A stretch of 64,000 bases of DNA from Flemingiibacterium sp045636265. GTDB lineage: Bacteria; Bacillota; Clostridia; Oscillospirales; CAG-272. Made by a program: the position numbers and the translations under genes. Positions 8,883 through 17,575 of the stretch are shown here, one piece after another. Under the pieces are notes generated by a model. The model had not been told where the DNA came from. It saw only the letters and a program-made list of their open reading frames with translations, and made no database searches. The DNA lies in contig JAZTXD010000078.1 of assembly GCA_045636265.1 (NCBI GenBank), positions 62,001 to 126,000 on the forward strand, written 5' to 3'. Every line of letters begins with the position of its first letter. Position 1 is the stretch's first letter.

Positions 8883-8928
8883 ATGCCTCCCGAATTTTCG
8901 CGTAAGCTGCGATTCGGGAGACGTTTTT
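8883..8928. repeat. 46-nt stem-loop repeat, copy A
   Basis: CTCCCGAAT and ATTCGGGAG form the arms, with inner pairing of TCGC and GCGA. It sits right at the end of the minus-strand gene and probably acts as its terminator. A near-identical copy occurs at 11707-11750. Confidence 0.7.
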
Positions 8929-9667
8929 ACATATCAAATAAAAATAATTCCATTTCTTTTTCAAACGAGGATGCATCCGCACTTCGCCAATTTTTGGGAC
9001 GGCGCCATGCTTCTTTTAATTCTCGTGCTTCCATTGCATCAAGCGCATAAGCTTTGACGAAAAGCAGTTCCTCCATTTCAAAATAATCACCGAGATACTG
9101 TTGACCGGTAGAACGAAGGTACCCTTGAAAGCCATATTTTTTTACAGCCTCTGTATAGCCTCTTGCAACAGCATAGCAAAGCTCTCTGCCATCAATGGTG
9201 TACTGAAATCGTCCTCCTGAATAAAGAAACTCGATTTTTATTGGGTCAGATACATTTTCAGGGAGGACTTCTTCATCGGCAGAACGGCGAGAAAGAGTAA
9301 TATCTATGATTCGGCCTTCTTCATCCCACGTGATAGGAATGGATTTGTAAAAACACTTGCCGTTTTCATCAGTGGGGTATTCCCACGGATCAACTCCGAA
9401 TCTTCTCTTCCACAATCTGCGATGTAATCTGTGATAGTCAAATCCTTCGTTGTAAAGGCAATAAACCGCAGTTAAAAAAGAAGAAAACTGATCCCCCATA
9501 ACGCAACTCGGATAGAAATAGTGGTTATCGCCGCCTATCCTGAAGTGGACTTGCATAAAGTCCGCGCCAATGGGAGTCAGTCTGATTCGTGTCTGATAAT
9601 TTCTCTTATTCAGTTTCAAAAAAACACCTATGCCATATCGGGCACGCACTACTAAACAGTAATGCAT
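8927..9667 (-). CDS. Hypothetical protein (246 aa)
   Basis: No family recognised. The protein is soluble, rich in aromatic and charged residues (HRLHRRLWKRRFGVDPWEYP around residue 80) and ends in an acidic, aromatic tail. It has no membrane segment or signal peptide. A good promoter lies 30-60 bases upstream and a stem-loop follows the stop, so it looks like a monocistronic, expressed gene. The ribosome site before ATG 9667 is weak (AAGAG), and a later Met is possible. Confidence 0.65.
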   Translation of the reverse strand: MHYCLVVRARYGIGVFLKLNKRNYQTRIRLTPIGADFMQVHFRIGGDNHYFYPSCVMGDQFSSFLTAVYCLYNEGFDYHRLHRRLWKRRFGVDPWEYPTDENGKCFYKSIPITWDEEGRIIDITLSRRSADEEVLPENVSDPIKIEFLYSGGRFQYTIDGRELCYAVARGYTEAVKKYGFQGYLRSTGQQYLGDYFEMEELLFVKAYALDAMEARELKEAWRRPKNWRSADASSFEKEMELFLFDM

Positions 9668-9697
9668 TATAGAGTAACTCTTGTTGAGTTCGTTTTT

Positions 9698-9726
9698 ATT
9701 ATATCATATCTTCAATTGTTTGTCAA
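9698..9726 (-). promoter_or_regulatory. Promoter of the 8.9-kb hypothetical gene
   Basis: On the minus strand, TTGACA (complement of 9721-9726) and TATAAT (9698-9703) with a 17-base spacer. The leader between promoter and start contains AACTC/GAGTT, a small hairpin. Confidence 0.7.
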
Positions 9727-9895
9727 TACAACTTTTTCTGGCATGAAAAATCAAAAGAAATATACTTTGCCGTGGCATTTAACGCGCCGCAGCCGACAAA
9801 GAAAAGGTGTTCGCACATAATATTCACGCAAAACTGTTGAAGTCATTGCCTGAACATGGTATAATTATGGTAACACCAATCACACAGAGGGAGCC

Positions 9896-10044
9896 ATGAT
9901 AAAGCTAACCCCAAAAATCCAAACGAAAAGCCATAATCACCGCAGTAAAGAGGCGGCGAGAAACTGGTGGTGCTTGGATATACGAGCATCGTGGAGTTCG
10001 GCGGCATCCTCGACCGGACTGGTGCGGTTGTTAGAGGAAATTAA
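9896..10044 (+). pseudogene. Relic of a rhodanese lipoprotein gene with an internal deletion
   Basis: This stretch and about 100 bases upstream of it align closely with the intact rhodanese gene at 18208-18699, including its promoter (AACATGGTATAATTAT). The first ~40 codon-equivalents run into CCGCAGT and continue directly at the C-terminal part (AAAGAGGCGGCG...). In the intact gene CGCCGCAGT occurs at 18249-18257 and again at 18589-18597; loss of the 340 bases between them reproduces this relic. The deletion is not a multiple of three, so the reading frame is destroyed and the active-site Cys region is gone. No product is expected. Confidence 0.85.
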
Positions 10045-10107
10045 GTATAGCGGTTCAATTTGGGGACCGTAGCAGGCCAATATAATGACTCGAAAGAGGT
10101 GAATAAT

Positions 10108-10965
10108 ATGTCAACACTTAACGGAAAAACAGCGATTGTAACGGGCGCGAATTCGGGCATGGGTATGGCAACTGCCGCCGCCCTTGCAGACATGGGCGCG
10201 GTTGTTGTCATGCTCTGCAGAAATGAAAAACGAGGCCGGGAAGCGCTGAACAAACTGTCGGAAAAGTCCGACCGGAAATTGGATCTTATGCTCTGTGACC
10301 TTGGGGATCTTTCCTCTGTCAAGGCGTTTACGGATGCATTCCGAGCCAAATACGAAAAACTCGATATTCTTGTCAATAACGCAGGTTTCATCTCTCTTGA
10401 TCGGCAAACCACAAAAGACGGATTTGAGCGGCAATTCGGAGTAAATCATCTCGGTCATTTTCTGCTGACGCTGAAGCTTGCTCACCTTATTCCAAGCGGC
10501 GGCCGAATCGTTAACGTGTCCTCCGGCGCACACAAGACAGGCAAGATTCATTTCGAGGATATCAACTTGACCAGAGGCTTTAACGTCATTAAAGCATACT
10601 CGCAGAGCAAGCTTGCCAACGTGCTTTTTACACGAGAACTTGCGGCAAGGCTCAAAGATCACGGAATTACGGTAAATTGCTGTCATCCGGGAGCGGTTGC
10701 CACGAACATCGGTATCAGCCGTGATACGGGCTTTGGAAAGACGGTTACCGGGATGCTGAAGCCGTTCTTTCAAACGCCAGAGCAAGGCGCGCGTACTGCG
10801 ATTTATCTTGCGTCCAGCGAGGACGTAAGAGATGTCACTGGTGAGTATTTCTATCAGTGCAAAATTGCAAAGTCATCGAAACACTCAAAGGATATGGAGC
10901 TTGCAAAAAGATTTTTTGAATTCAGCGAACAGCTTGTGGGCTGCAGTTTTGAATTTGGAAATTAA
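10108..10965 (+). CDS. Short-chain dehydrogenase/reductase (285 aa)
   Basis: NAD(P)-dependent oxidoreductase of the classical/retinol-dehydrogenase-like SDR type. The cofactor motif is TGANSGMGMATA near residue 10, NNAG occurs near 90, and the catalytic set includes Ser in VNVSSGAH and the YSQSK motif (Tyr and Lys). ATG 10108 follows AAAGAGGTG; the in-frame codon 48 bases upstream has no ribosome site. Substrate unknown; nothing next to it suggests a pathway. It directly follows a rhodanese relic. Confidence 0.9.
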   Translation: MSTLNGKTAIVTGANSGMGMATAAALADMGAVVVMLCRNEKRGREALNKLSEKSDRKLDLMLCDLGDLSSVKAFTDAFRAKYEKLDILVNNAGFISLDRQTTKDGFERQFGVNHLGHFLLTLKLAHLIPSGGRIVNVSSGAHKTGKIHFEDINLTRGFNVIKAYSQSKLANVLFTRELAARLKDHGITVNCCHPGAVATNIGISRDTGFGKTVTGMLKPFFQTPEQGARTAIYLASSEDVRDVTGEYFYQCKIAKSSKHSKDMELAKRFFEFSEQLVGCSFEFGN

Positions 10966-11172
10966 AACTGTGCCGCGGCAAACAAAGAAACGGCAATCAA
11001 GCCCACGATAACGTAAGTGGCAGACAAGCGATTCTTGTTAGCGACATTCTCGCCACGTGCTATAGTCAACGTGGTGAATCTTGCAGAGCTAATTTCACTC
11101 TTCCGAAGGCTTCATATCGCACTCGTAGGTGACAACGGTGGAGGGCGTTAAGTGCATCCCCGAAAAAAGCAA
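10966..11172. other. Gene-free degenerate spacer
   Basis: No intact gene is seen. The segment opens with the recurring motif GCCGCGGCAAACAAAGAAA and then runs into relic sequence. Together with the relics that follow, 10966-11951 is nearly 1 kb without a functional gene. Confidence 0.6.
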
Positions 11173-11506
11173 ACGCCAAGCGTGCAGAAAGGCATGATTG
11201 AGCAAATGGCAGATGTGCTGGCTGGAAATCCGGCCATGCTGGCATTAACGCGCTTGCGTCGAGCGTGATGAGGAAAGAAAAGCTGAAGGCTGATGAAGAA
11301 AAGCGCGTTACCGAAATCAAAGCGCACAACGATAGGATCAATGCCCAAATCGCCGAAATAAATACCGTACTTGCCAAGCAAAAGCAATTTGCGAAGAAAA
11401 CGCCGGCAAAATTTTCGGTGCCGGATCAAAGCTTAAGAAAGCAGCTAAGGCTGAAAGCAGTAGACTGGAATCAGAGATTAATTCTCTTAAGTTAAAGTTG
11501 AAGTAA
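11173..11506 (+). pseudogene. Frameshifted coiled-coil gene fragment
   Basis: Three successive plus-strand frames join into one plausible protein end. SVQKGMIEQMADVLAGNPA is read from about 11178. After a shift near 11240 comes a Lys/Glu-rich helix (EKLKADEEKRVTEIKAHND and on). After a second shift near 11415 comes GAGSKLKKAAKAESSRLESE, then the end at TAA 11504-11506. It has at least two frameshifts and no start. The family is not recognised; the heptad-like composition suggests a coiled coil. Confidence 0.6.
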
Positions 11507-11582
11507 TTCGAACAAACTTTAGCGCTTAATCTTGCCGCAAATACTTTCGTAGGTAACATTCTGTGGTAAGATTGTTCATCCG

Positions 11583-11666
11583 TCAATACATTTTGCCGTT
11601 TGAATCAACGTCGCAGAAAATGCGGATTAGGTAGGTGCCATTTGGTTTTGAAATAATACTTGCCAT
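11583..11666 (-). pseudogene. N-terminal relic of a tyrosine integrase
   Basis: Twenty-seven codons beginning MASIISKPNGTYLIRIF and continuing DVDSNGK match the arm-type DNA-binding start of Tn916/phage-type integrases, then a stop interrupts. A second relic with the same beginning (MASIILRPNG) lies at 34776-35064. Confidence 0.6.
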
Positions 11667-11706
11667 AGTTTTTCCGCCTTGATGTCTGAAATTATGCCTT
11701 TCAAAA

Positions 11707-11750
11707 ATGCCTCCCGAATTTTCGCATAAGCTGCGGTTCGGGAGGCGTGT
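11707..11750. repeat. 46-nt stem-loop repeat, copy B
   Basis: Arms GCCTCCCGAA (11709-11718) and TTCGGGAGGC (11737-11746) pair perfectly. About 40 of 46 positions match copy A at 8883-8928. Here it lies in a gene-free stretch, about 200 bases beyond the stop of the nearest minus-strand gene. Confidence 0.7.
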
Positions 11751-11951
11751 GTATTGTAACTCTTTCGGTGGCAGTTGTCAATAGGTTTCGCAGATAACTG
11801 TTTGCGTCGCAATAGATAAATAAAAAGGGCGGCGATAGATAACCCATAAATGGTAAAAGCATTGAACTACAGGTTATCATTTTATATTGAACTTTTTTCG
11901 GAATGTCGCGTGACTGCAGGATATTTCTTCGGCCGCAATATATGAAGATGC

Positions 11952-12857
11952 TCAACCTTTATTCTGCTTGTACGGGACTCGTGCAGATGGCACTAATTTC
12001 GATGCAGAATCCGTATGAACACTTTGATCATCGAAGAAAATATTTGCGCCAAACGCTTTCAAAACCTCGCTCTTTTCAATTCCGCCGAGGAAGAAGGCTT
12101 CATCAATTCGCACATCCCATGCACGCAGTGTGCGAACAACTCTCTCGTGCGCAGGAGCATTTCTCGCGGTTACAAGTGCTGTACGGATCGGGACGGCATC
12201 CTTGGGGAACTGTTGCTGTATGATTGAAATAGTTTTAAGTAGCTTAGCAAAAGGTCCTTCAGGCAACGGATTTTTTGCATTTTCCTGTTCATGCTCGGTG
12301 AAAGCCTGCAGTCCTTTTTCCTGATAAACACGTTCTGCTTCATCTGAGAAAATTACCGCATCACCGTCGAATGCTATACGAATTTGAGTTATTTCGTTGT
12401 CAGCATTGATCGGGAGCTGATCGTGGCTGCAAATGATACCGGATGCCACATTTGCGTCGATTGCTTCCTGCACATCGTCCTCATTGGCAGACAAGAACAA
12501 ATCGGTTTTAAACGCTCCGAGATACGGTGAAATCGAGGCTCCGCTAACCAATGATGCCCTGCTGATATTTAACTTGTAGTGTTCGATGGAATTAAAGATT
12601 CTAAGACTCGTATCAGCGCTGTTTTTAGACATAACTATAATTTCTGTCAAATACCGTCCGTCGGCATTTAACTGCTGCAGCGCTTTAATCAGCGGGAAGG
12701 CGGTGCCGGGCTTTAGAATATCCTTCTCGTGTTCTATTTGATACGCAGAGTATTCTTCCAAACCGGATTCTTCAAAAATCTTGTTTTCTGCCTCAAGATC
12801 AAATAAAGCTCGAGAAGAAACTCCTATTACCAATTTATCGTCTAACTTCAGCGGCAT
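11952..12857 (-). CDS. Cytosolic 5'-nucleotidase I family protein (301 aa)
   Basis: Nucleoside-monophosphate phosphohydrolase of the cN-I (NT5C1) family. Motifs seen include IGVSSRALFDLE near the N-terminus, the FDGDAVIFSDEAE segment in the middle (haloacid-dehalogenase-like Asp motif), TARNAPAHERVVRTLRAW, and a C-terminal FFDDQ. The length is typical. ATG 12857 follows AGAGGTG; GTG 12866 would lack spacing. It lies immediately downstream of a DUF1810 gene, probably co-transcribed. Expected role: turnover of AMP/IMP-type nucleotides. Confidence 0.85.
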   Translation of the reverse strand: MPLKLDDKLVIGVSSRALFDLEAENKIFEESGLEEYSAYQIEHEKDILKPGTAFPLIKALQQLNADGRYLTEIIVMSKNSADTSLRIFNSIEHYKLNISRASLVSGASISPYLGAFKTDLFLSANEDDVQEAIDANVASGIICSHDQLPINADNEITQIRIAFDGDAVIFSDEAERVYQEKGLQAFTEHEQENAKNPLPEGPFAKLLKTISIIQQQFPKDAVPIRTALVTARNAPAHERVVRTLRAWDVRIDEAFFLGGIEKSEVLKAFGANIFFDDQSVHTDSASKLVPSARVPYKQNKG

Positions 12858-12862
12858 AACAA

Positions 12863-13288
12863 TCACCTCTCTTTTACAAGTTCCAAAGTCATATCATCCA
12901 TTTCCCCGTCATAAAAACGTTCCAACACTTTATGAAACACCGAACCGTCTTCGCTGACAAGTGCAAACAACGTCATAGATGACCGCAGCTTCAGCGCGTC
13001 GGTATGCCCGAATATATCTTTAGGATTTTTATTTTCATGCGCGAGTAATGCCTTACAAATCTCGATAATCCGAGCAGACAGAACCGGATGCGCGAGATAT
13101 GCTCTCGCTTCGGCAAGGTCGGCAATACCGTAGGCGTACGCCATCGAACTCATACCAAGACCGCGTAGTTGAGGAAAGATGTACCACATCCAATGCGAAC
13201 GCTTTTTTCCGCGCTTGATTTCATCAAGTGCAGTTGCATATGTATGTTCCTGTGCTTCAATAAATCTATCTAAAGAATTGATGTCCAT
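12863..13288 (-). CDS. DUF1810 family protein (141 aa)
   Basis: Small cytoplasmic protein that matches DUF1810 over its full length: RFIEAQEHTYATALDEIKRG, then the diagnostic HWMWYIFPQLRGLG near residues 32-45. Family function is not established. It is first of a two-gene unit with the 5'-nucleotidase, and has its own promoter at 13323-13351. Confidence 0.88.
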   Translation of the reverse strand: MDINSLDRFIEAQEHTYATALDEIKRGKKRSHWMWYIFPQLRGLGMSSMAYAYGIADLAEARAYLAHPVLSARIIEICKALLAHENKNPKDIFGHTDALKLRSSMTLFALVSEDGSVFHKVLERFYDGEMDDMTLELVKER

Positions 13289-13322
13289 ATTTTCTCCCGA
13301 CTCGACTGTTTTTTATAAATCC

Positions 13323-13351
13323 ATTATACCATGCATTTATGAACATTTCAA
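13323..13351 (-). promoter_or_regulatory. Promoter of the DUF1810/nucleotidase pair
   Basis: Minus-strand TTGAAA (13346-13351) and TATAAT (13323-13328) with a 17-base spacer that ends in ATGG. Confidence 0.7.
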
Positions 13352-13353
13352 TA

Positions 13354-15357
13354 TCATATGCAATTCACGCAAACCTCTACGTGTATCTCTTCGCAGAACG
13401 CCTTGAACTTCTCCACAGCATCTTCACCGCCGAATTCTTTTTCAAGCATAGTTGCAAGCTTATTGCGCGTGCTGTATTTGAGGCGAAGCTGTACAAGAAA
13501 CCGATTCGTGTTCGCTTCATCGAGCACAAGCGATGCATCATTATCAGTCAGCACTATGGTATTCTTACAACTTGACAGAACAATTACTCTGCCGTCTGCC
13601 TGATATAATGTGTGCTGGCTGTCCATTATATCGTAGTGATGAGCCTCCCAAAAAGGATCGTTCCAGTTATCCTCCACACGTTCTGCATACTCTCGGTGAA
13701 CTCGCTCTGCAGTTTTAGGCACTTGAATTTCTTCCACATTCCATTGCGGTTTACCCTTTTTCAGTATGTGAACTTCGCCGCTTACATCAACCTGATACAG
13801 AAATCCCTCCTTCTCGTCTATGTAGTATCTTACAAAGAGATCCTTGTAAATATCATTCATCTCCCAATGCATATCCTTTGTTTCGGGATAATTCTGCATC
13901 TCATACATAGCATCAATAAGTCCACTGTAATACCACGCCTGCATCTCTTTCGGCGCGTTGAATCGTTCCCACAGCTCATCCCCGATCTCCTTGTAGTCTG
14001 CCCACAGTCGGCGAAGGTTGGAGAGCTTATCTGCCATTGCCGACATCTTTACTCGAATATTCTCCTCGGGGAGCTTTGTAAGTGTATATAGCTTGCGATA
14101 ATACCAACATCTGCGTTTGTCTTCGGTGTGAGCATTAACGAGCGCAGCTACATCCGTACCGAATTTTCTGTAAATCTCAAGAAGCGTAGCATCGGTATCC
14201 TCAAGCGTGTCGTGGAGAATGCCTGCACAGAGCAGATTGGTGTCGGCGTTCATTCGCGTGAGTATCTGTAATGCCTCAATAGGATGCAAGATATACGGTG
14301 TATTTGTGCCTTTTGCTGATGCGCCTCTGTGACACTCCATAGCGTAGGCAATCGCATCTTCGAGCTTGCCATTGTTTTCGCGGATTATTTTACGTTCGTT
14401 CCACGCTTGTACGTTTCCGTTCCATACTGTGCGATAGTGACTAACCGTGCTCTCATCTCCGATAAAACAAAGCGCCATATAGTAACCGCCGTTAATATGC
14501 AGCCAATCAGAGAGCGTATGCAGCGCAGTTTCAATCGCTTCATCGGACGAATCTGTGTCGGCAATAAATGTTGGAACAGATACAATATGGTAATCATTTG
14601 CACGAACTTTTTCAAGCTCATTCCACAGAATATCGCCGTTGCCAATTTCAGAAACATTCAGACACGGTAATGTAGCATCAAGCTCAACACCTTCCGGAAC
14701 TTCGGCAAAAAAACCAATAAGATTCTGTCGGTCTTCTGGAATCAGCACCTCGAAAATACGCTTTATATTGCTTTTTGATAGCCAGAACGAATTTCCCCAC
14801 GGATTGATCAGGACACCGTCAACATTGGGATTTTTCATAATCTTATCGAAAAACTTCTCAATTTTTTCAACCGCTGTGGACGTGTCCTCGCCCATTTTGA
14901 CTGCGTCTGCGTTCGTAAATGCGGCATAAGCTACTGAATCGTTATCAAGACTGATTGTTCTGATTTTGAAGCGCATATCTTTATGCGTTTCTATTACCGT
15001 ACCAACATCCAGACCGTTGGAAAGAAGTGTTTCAACATCTTCATCTGATATTTCTATCGGGACTATAAAACTGTCGCCGTTAAGTATTGCCTGGCGAATC
15101 GATTCAAGAACCGCAACAAAACTCTCTTGTGTGAAGTTTTCTCCTTCACCGATGAGTACGTCGATTGTTTTTTCAACTTTGAGAAGTGTTTCTGTCTGCT
15201 CGAGTGAGTCGATTCGAATGATAGGTGTTCTCTTGTTGTTTTCTTGCTCACACTCTTTTATAAATTTCATTGCTTCTTCCTCCGTAATGTCCTCGTAGTC
15301 TGTAATCTCGTTCTCAATTTTCCAAAGGTTGGGCATGGGCTCCCACTTTTCTTGCAT
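13354..15357 (-). CDS. SseB-like and HD-hydrolase (SpoT/MESH1-like) fusion protein (667 aa)
   Basis: Multi-domain cytoplasmic protein. Residues about 75-330 carry SseB-type (enhanced serine sensitivity) segments (VDGVLINPWGNSFWLSKSNI). Residues about 345-480 form an HD domain with MECHRGASAKG, TPYILHPIEAL, the metal-binding AGILHDTLEDTDAT and MSAMADKLSNLR, as in the (p)ppGpp hydrolase part of RelA/SpoT and in MESH1. There is no synthetase, TGS or ACT domain, so hydrolysis of (p)ppGpp or a related nucleotide is the most that can be inferred. The last ~180 residues are unassigned. It is transcribed divergently from the ADP-ribosylglycohydrolase gene. Confidence 0.8.
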   Translation of the reverse strand: MQEKWEPMPNLWKIENEITDYEDITEEEAMKFIKECEQENNKRTPIIRIDSLEQTETLLKVEKTIDVLIGEGENFTQESFVAVLESIRQAILNGDSFIVPIEISDEDVETLLSNGLDVGTVIETHKDMRFKIRTISLDNDSVAYAAFTNADAVKMGEDTSTAVEKIEKFFDKIMKNPNVDGVLINPWGNSFWLSKSNIKRIFEVLIPEDRQNLIGFFAEVPEGVELDATLPCLNVSEIGNGDILWNELEKVRANDYHIVSVPTFIADTDSSDEAIETALHTLSDWLHINGGYYMALCFIGDESTVSHYRTVWNGNVQAWNERKIIRENNGKLEDAIAYAMECHRGASAKGTNTPYILHPIEALQILTRMNADTNLLCAGILHDTLEDTDATLLEIYRKFGTDVAALVNAHTEDKRRCWYYRKLYTLTKLPEENIRVKMSAMADKLSNLRRLWADYKEIGDELWERFNAPKEMQAWYYSGLIDAMYEMQNYPETKDMHWEMNDIYKDLFVRYYIDEKEGFLYQVDVSGEVHILKKGKPQWNVEEIQVPKTAERVHREYAERVEDNWNDPFWEAHHYDIMDSQHTLYQADGRVIVLSSCKNTIVLTDNDASLVLDEANTNRFLVQLRLKYSTRNKLATMLEKEFGGEDAVEKFKAFCEEIHVEVCVNCI

Positions 15358-15403
15358 AATTATTATACCGCAGCATCAGTCCAAAAAAACGGACACATTT
15401 AGA

Positions 15404-15432
15404 TTGACATATCCGTTTTGGCGTGGTATAAT
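15404..15432 (+). promoter_or_regulatory. Promoter of the ADP-ribosylglycohydrolase/WYL operon
   Basis: TTGACA (15404-15409) and TATAAT (15427-15432) with a 17-base spacer ending in GTGG. CCAAAA...CGGA upstream is inverted as TCCGTTTTGG within the spacer, so an operator may overlap the promoter. Confidence 0.75.
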
Positions 15433-15464
15433 TAATATAATAAATCACATCATCGGAGGTGCCT

Positions 15465-16472
15465 ATGTCAATCAAGGATAAATACCTCGGATGTCTTATC
15501 GGCGGAGCTGTCGGCGATGCGCTTGGATATCCGGTGGAATTTAATACCTACACTCAAATACTCGCGCGGCACGGCGACGATGGCATAAACGATTATTTCC
15601 TCACAAACGACACCGCGCTTATCTCCGACGATACACAAATGACGCTGTTCACTGCCGAAGGTTTGCTTATGTTCGATGATGACAAACTCACGTCAATATA
15701 CAACTGTTACCGCGAGTGGGCAGCAATGCAGATTGAGGGATATCCCCTTTCCGAACCGATTTCGCGCCTTTCTAAATATCCGGAACTTTACGAATCCCGC
15801 GAACCCGGACGCACCTGCATATTAAGCCTTGTACATAACGAGCGTGGCAGTGTCGCACATCCTATGAACGACAGCAAAGGCTGTGGCGGAATAATGCGTG
15901 TTGCACCGGTTGGTCTGTATTACAACATAACGAAGACTTCCACCGCTGAAATCTCGAAAATTGCTGCTGAAGCCGCCGCACTTACCCACGGTCATGAGCT
16001 GGGATATATTCCTGCCGCGATACTCGGGCATATGTGTGCTGTTTTGGCTCAAACAGACATGACTGTTCCCGATGCACTGACAGATGCGGTAAACACCGCA
16101 AAAATGCTGTTCGGCGACACAGAGAATATGAAATGTCTGCAAAATCTTATAGAAAAAGCCGTAGAGCTATCGAAAGCCAACATTCCCGACATTGATGCAA
16201 TAACACAGCTCGGCGAGGGCTGGGTTGCCGAGGAAACGCTGGCGATAGCGGTGTACTGTTCGCTCAAATACAGCGACAACTTCGAAAAAACCATAGTTGC
16301 GTCGGTCAACCACAGCGGTGACAGCGATTCCACGGGTGCAGTAACGGGTAATATTATGGGTGCACATCTGGGACTATCTGCGATACCGCAGAAATACACC
16401 GAAAATCTCGAATTGTACGACCTCATAAAGAGCACCGCGGACGAGCTTTACCGTGCCGCATACGATATGTGA
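15465..16472 (+). CDS. ADP-ribosylglycohydrolase family protein (335 aa)
   Basis: Mg-dependent hydrolase of the DraG/ARH type, which removes ADP-ribose from proteins or related substrates. The family signatures are present: GGAVGDALGYPVEF at the N-terminus, SDDTQMTLFTAEG near residue 50 (metal-binding acidic triad), and NHSGDSDSTGAVTGNIMGA near 285 (second metal site). The length is normal. ATG 15465 follows GGAGG by six bases. It is co-transcribed with a WYL regulator 13 bases downstream. The target is unknown. Confidence 0.9.
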   Translation: MSIKDKYLGCLIGGAVGDALGYPVEFNTYTQILARHGDDGINDYFLTNDTALISDDTQMTLFTAEGLLMFDDDKLTSIYNCYREWAAMQIEGYPLSEPISRLSKYPELYESREPGRTCILSLVHNERGSVAHPMNDSKGCGGIMRVAPVGLYYNITKTSTAEISKIAAEAAALTHGHELGYIPAAILGHMCAVLAQTDMTVPDALTDAVNTAKMLFGDTENMKCLQNLIEKAVELSKANIPDIDAITQLGEGWVAEETLAIAVYCSLKYSDNFEKTIVASVNHSGDSDSTGAVTGNIMGAHLGLSAIPQKYTENLELYDLIKSTADELYRAAYDM

Positions 16473-16485
16473 AGGAGAACACAAA

Positions 16486-17466
16486 ATGGCAGGAAACCAG
16501 AAAATAAAGATACTCTACCTTATGAAAATACTCCTTGAGGGCACCGATGACGAGCGCGGTATGACGCTTGAGGAGATTACAAACGCCCTCGCGTCTTACG
16601 GCATAAATGCCGAGCGCAAAACGCTGTACGATGATTTTGAAACACTTCGTGTATTCGGTCTGGACATCGAGAAGCGTAAGGATAAACAGGTACGCTATCA
16701 CGTTGTCAGCCGCACATTCGAGCTTCCCGAGCTGAAGCTTCTCGTTGACGCGGTGCAGGCTTCAAAATTCATCACGCATAAAAAGAGCATCGAGCTTATC
16801 AACAAACTTGAAACGCTCACGAGCGCAAATCAGGCGCGTACACTCAACCGCCAGGTATTCGTTGCTGGGCGTATTAAGACGATGAACGAGAGTATCTATT
16901 ACACCGTTGACTACATTCACGAGGCACTGTCAGCGAACAAGAAGCTGTCATTTCACTATTTCGAGTGGAACGAGAAAAAGGAGCGTGTACTCCGCCACGA
17001 CGGCAGAGTTTACGTTGTGAGTCCTTTCGCGCTGACGTGGGATGACGAAAACTACTATATGATAGCATACGACTCCCTCTCTGAGAGCGTACGGCATTAT
17101 AGAGTTGATAAAATGCTGAAAATCAAGGTACTCGACGAGCCGCGTGACGGTGCGGAAGCGTTCAAGGATTTCGATATGGCGGCATACGCGAAGAAGACGT
17201 TCGGTATGTTCGGCGGCAAAGAAGAAGCGGTAACGCTTCGCTGCAAAAATCACCTTGCGGGAGTTATCATTGACCGCTTCGGAAACGACTTGCTCTTTTC
17301 AAAGGTGGACGACGAGCATTTCGAGGTGCGCGTAAAAGTTGCTGCAAGTCCGCTGTTCCTGACATGGGTTATGAACTTCGGCGCAGATATGCGGATAGTT
17401 TCACCGAACAATGTAAAAGACGAGCTTGTGAAGCTTGCAAAGGTTGCGATTGCACAGTATGAATAA
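16486..17466 (+). CDS. WYL-domain transcriptional regulator (326 aa)
   Basis: Regulator with an N-terminal winged helix (about residues 5-75, ...TLEEITNALASYGI) and a WYL domain (about 145-240; VVSPFALTWDDENYYMIAYD, then a VDKM segment). A C-terminal extension of the WCX type follows. WYL proteins sense nucleotides or DNA ends and often control defence or DNA-repair genes. ATG 16486 follows AAGGAG. It shares an operon with the ADP-ribosylglycohydrolase and ends at a strong terminator. Confidence 0.9.
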   Translation: MAGNQKIKILYLMKILLEGTDDERGMTLEEITNALASYGINAERKTLYDDFETLRVFGLDIEKRKDKQVRYHVVSRTFELPELKLLVDAVQASKFITHKKSIELINKLETLTSANQARTLNRQVFVAGRIKTMNESIYYTVDYIHEALSANKKLSFHYFEWNEKKERVLRHDGRVYVVSPFALTWDDENYYMIAYDSLSESVRHYRVDKMLKIKVLDEPRDGAEAFKDFDMAAYAKKTFGMFGGKEEAVTLRCKNHLAGVIIDRFGNDLLFSKVDDEHFEVRVKVAASPLFLTWVMNFGADMRIVSPNNVKDELVKLAKVAIAQYE

Positions 17467-17471
17467 AATTT

Positions 17472-17511
17472 GAGCCGATTGCGTCCCCGCAATCGGCTCT
17501 GTCCGTTTTTT
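17472..17511 (+). terminator. Terminator of the WYL operon
   Basis: Perfect 12-bp stem GAGCCGATTGCG/CGCAATCGGCTC with the loop TCCC, and a T-run starting six bases later. Confidence 0.88.
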
Positions 17512-17575
17512 AGGACTCTTGACGTGGTACAATGTATACAGTAGAAAAAGCTGAACAAAAACGGAGGACAATCAC

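Noticed and set aside
9087..9503. Cryptic rightward genes within the 8.9-9.7 kb hypothetical
   Set aside because: The minus-strand frame is long, has a promoter and a terminator; plus-strand frames are short.
10111..10785. 224-residue minus-strand frame across the SDR gene
   Set aside because: Shadow of a gene with all SDR motifs on the plus strand.
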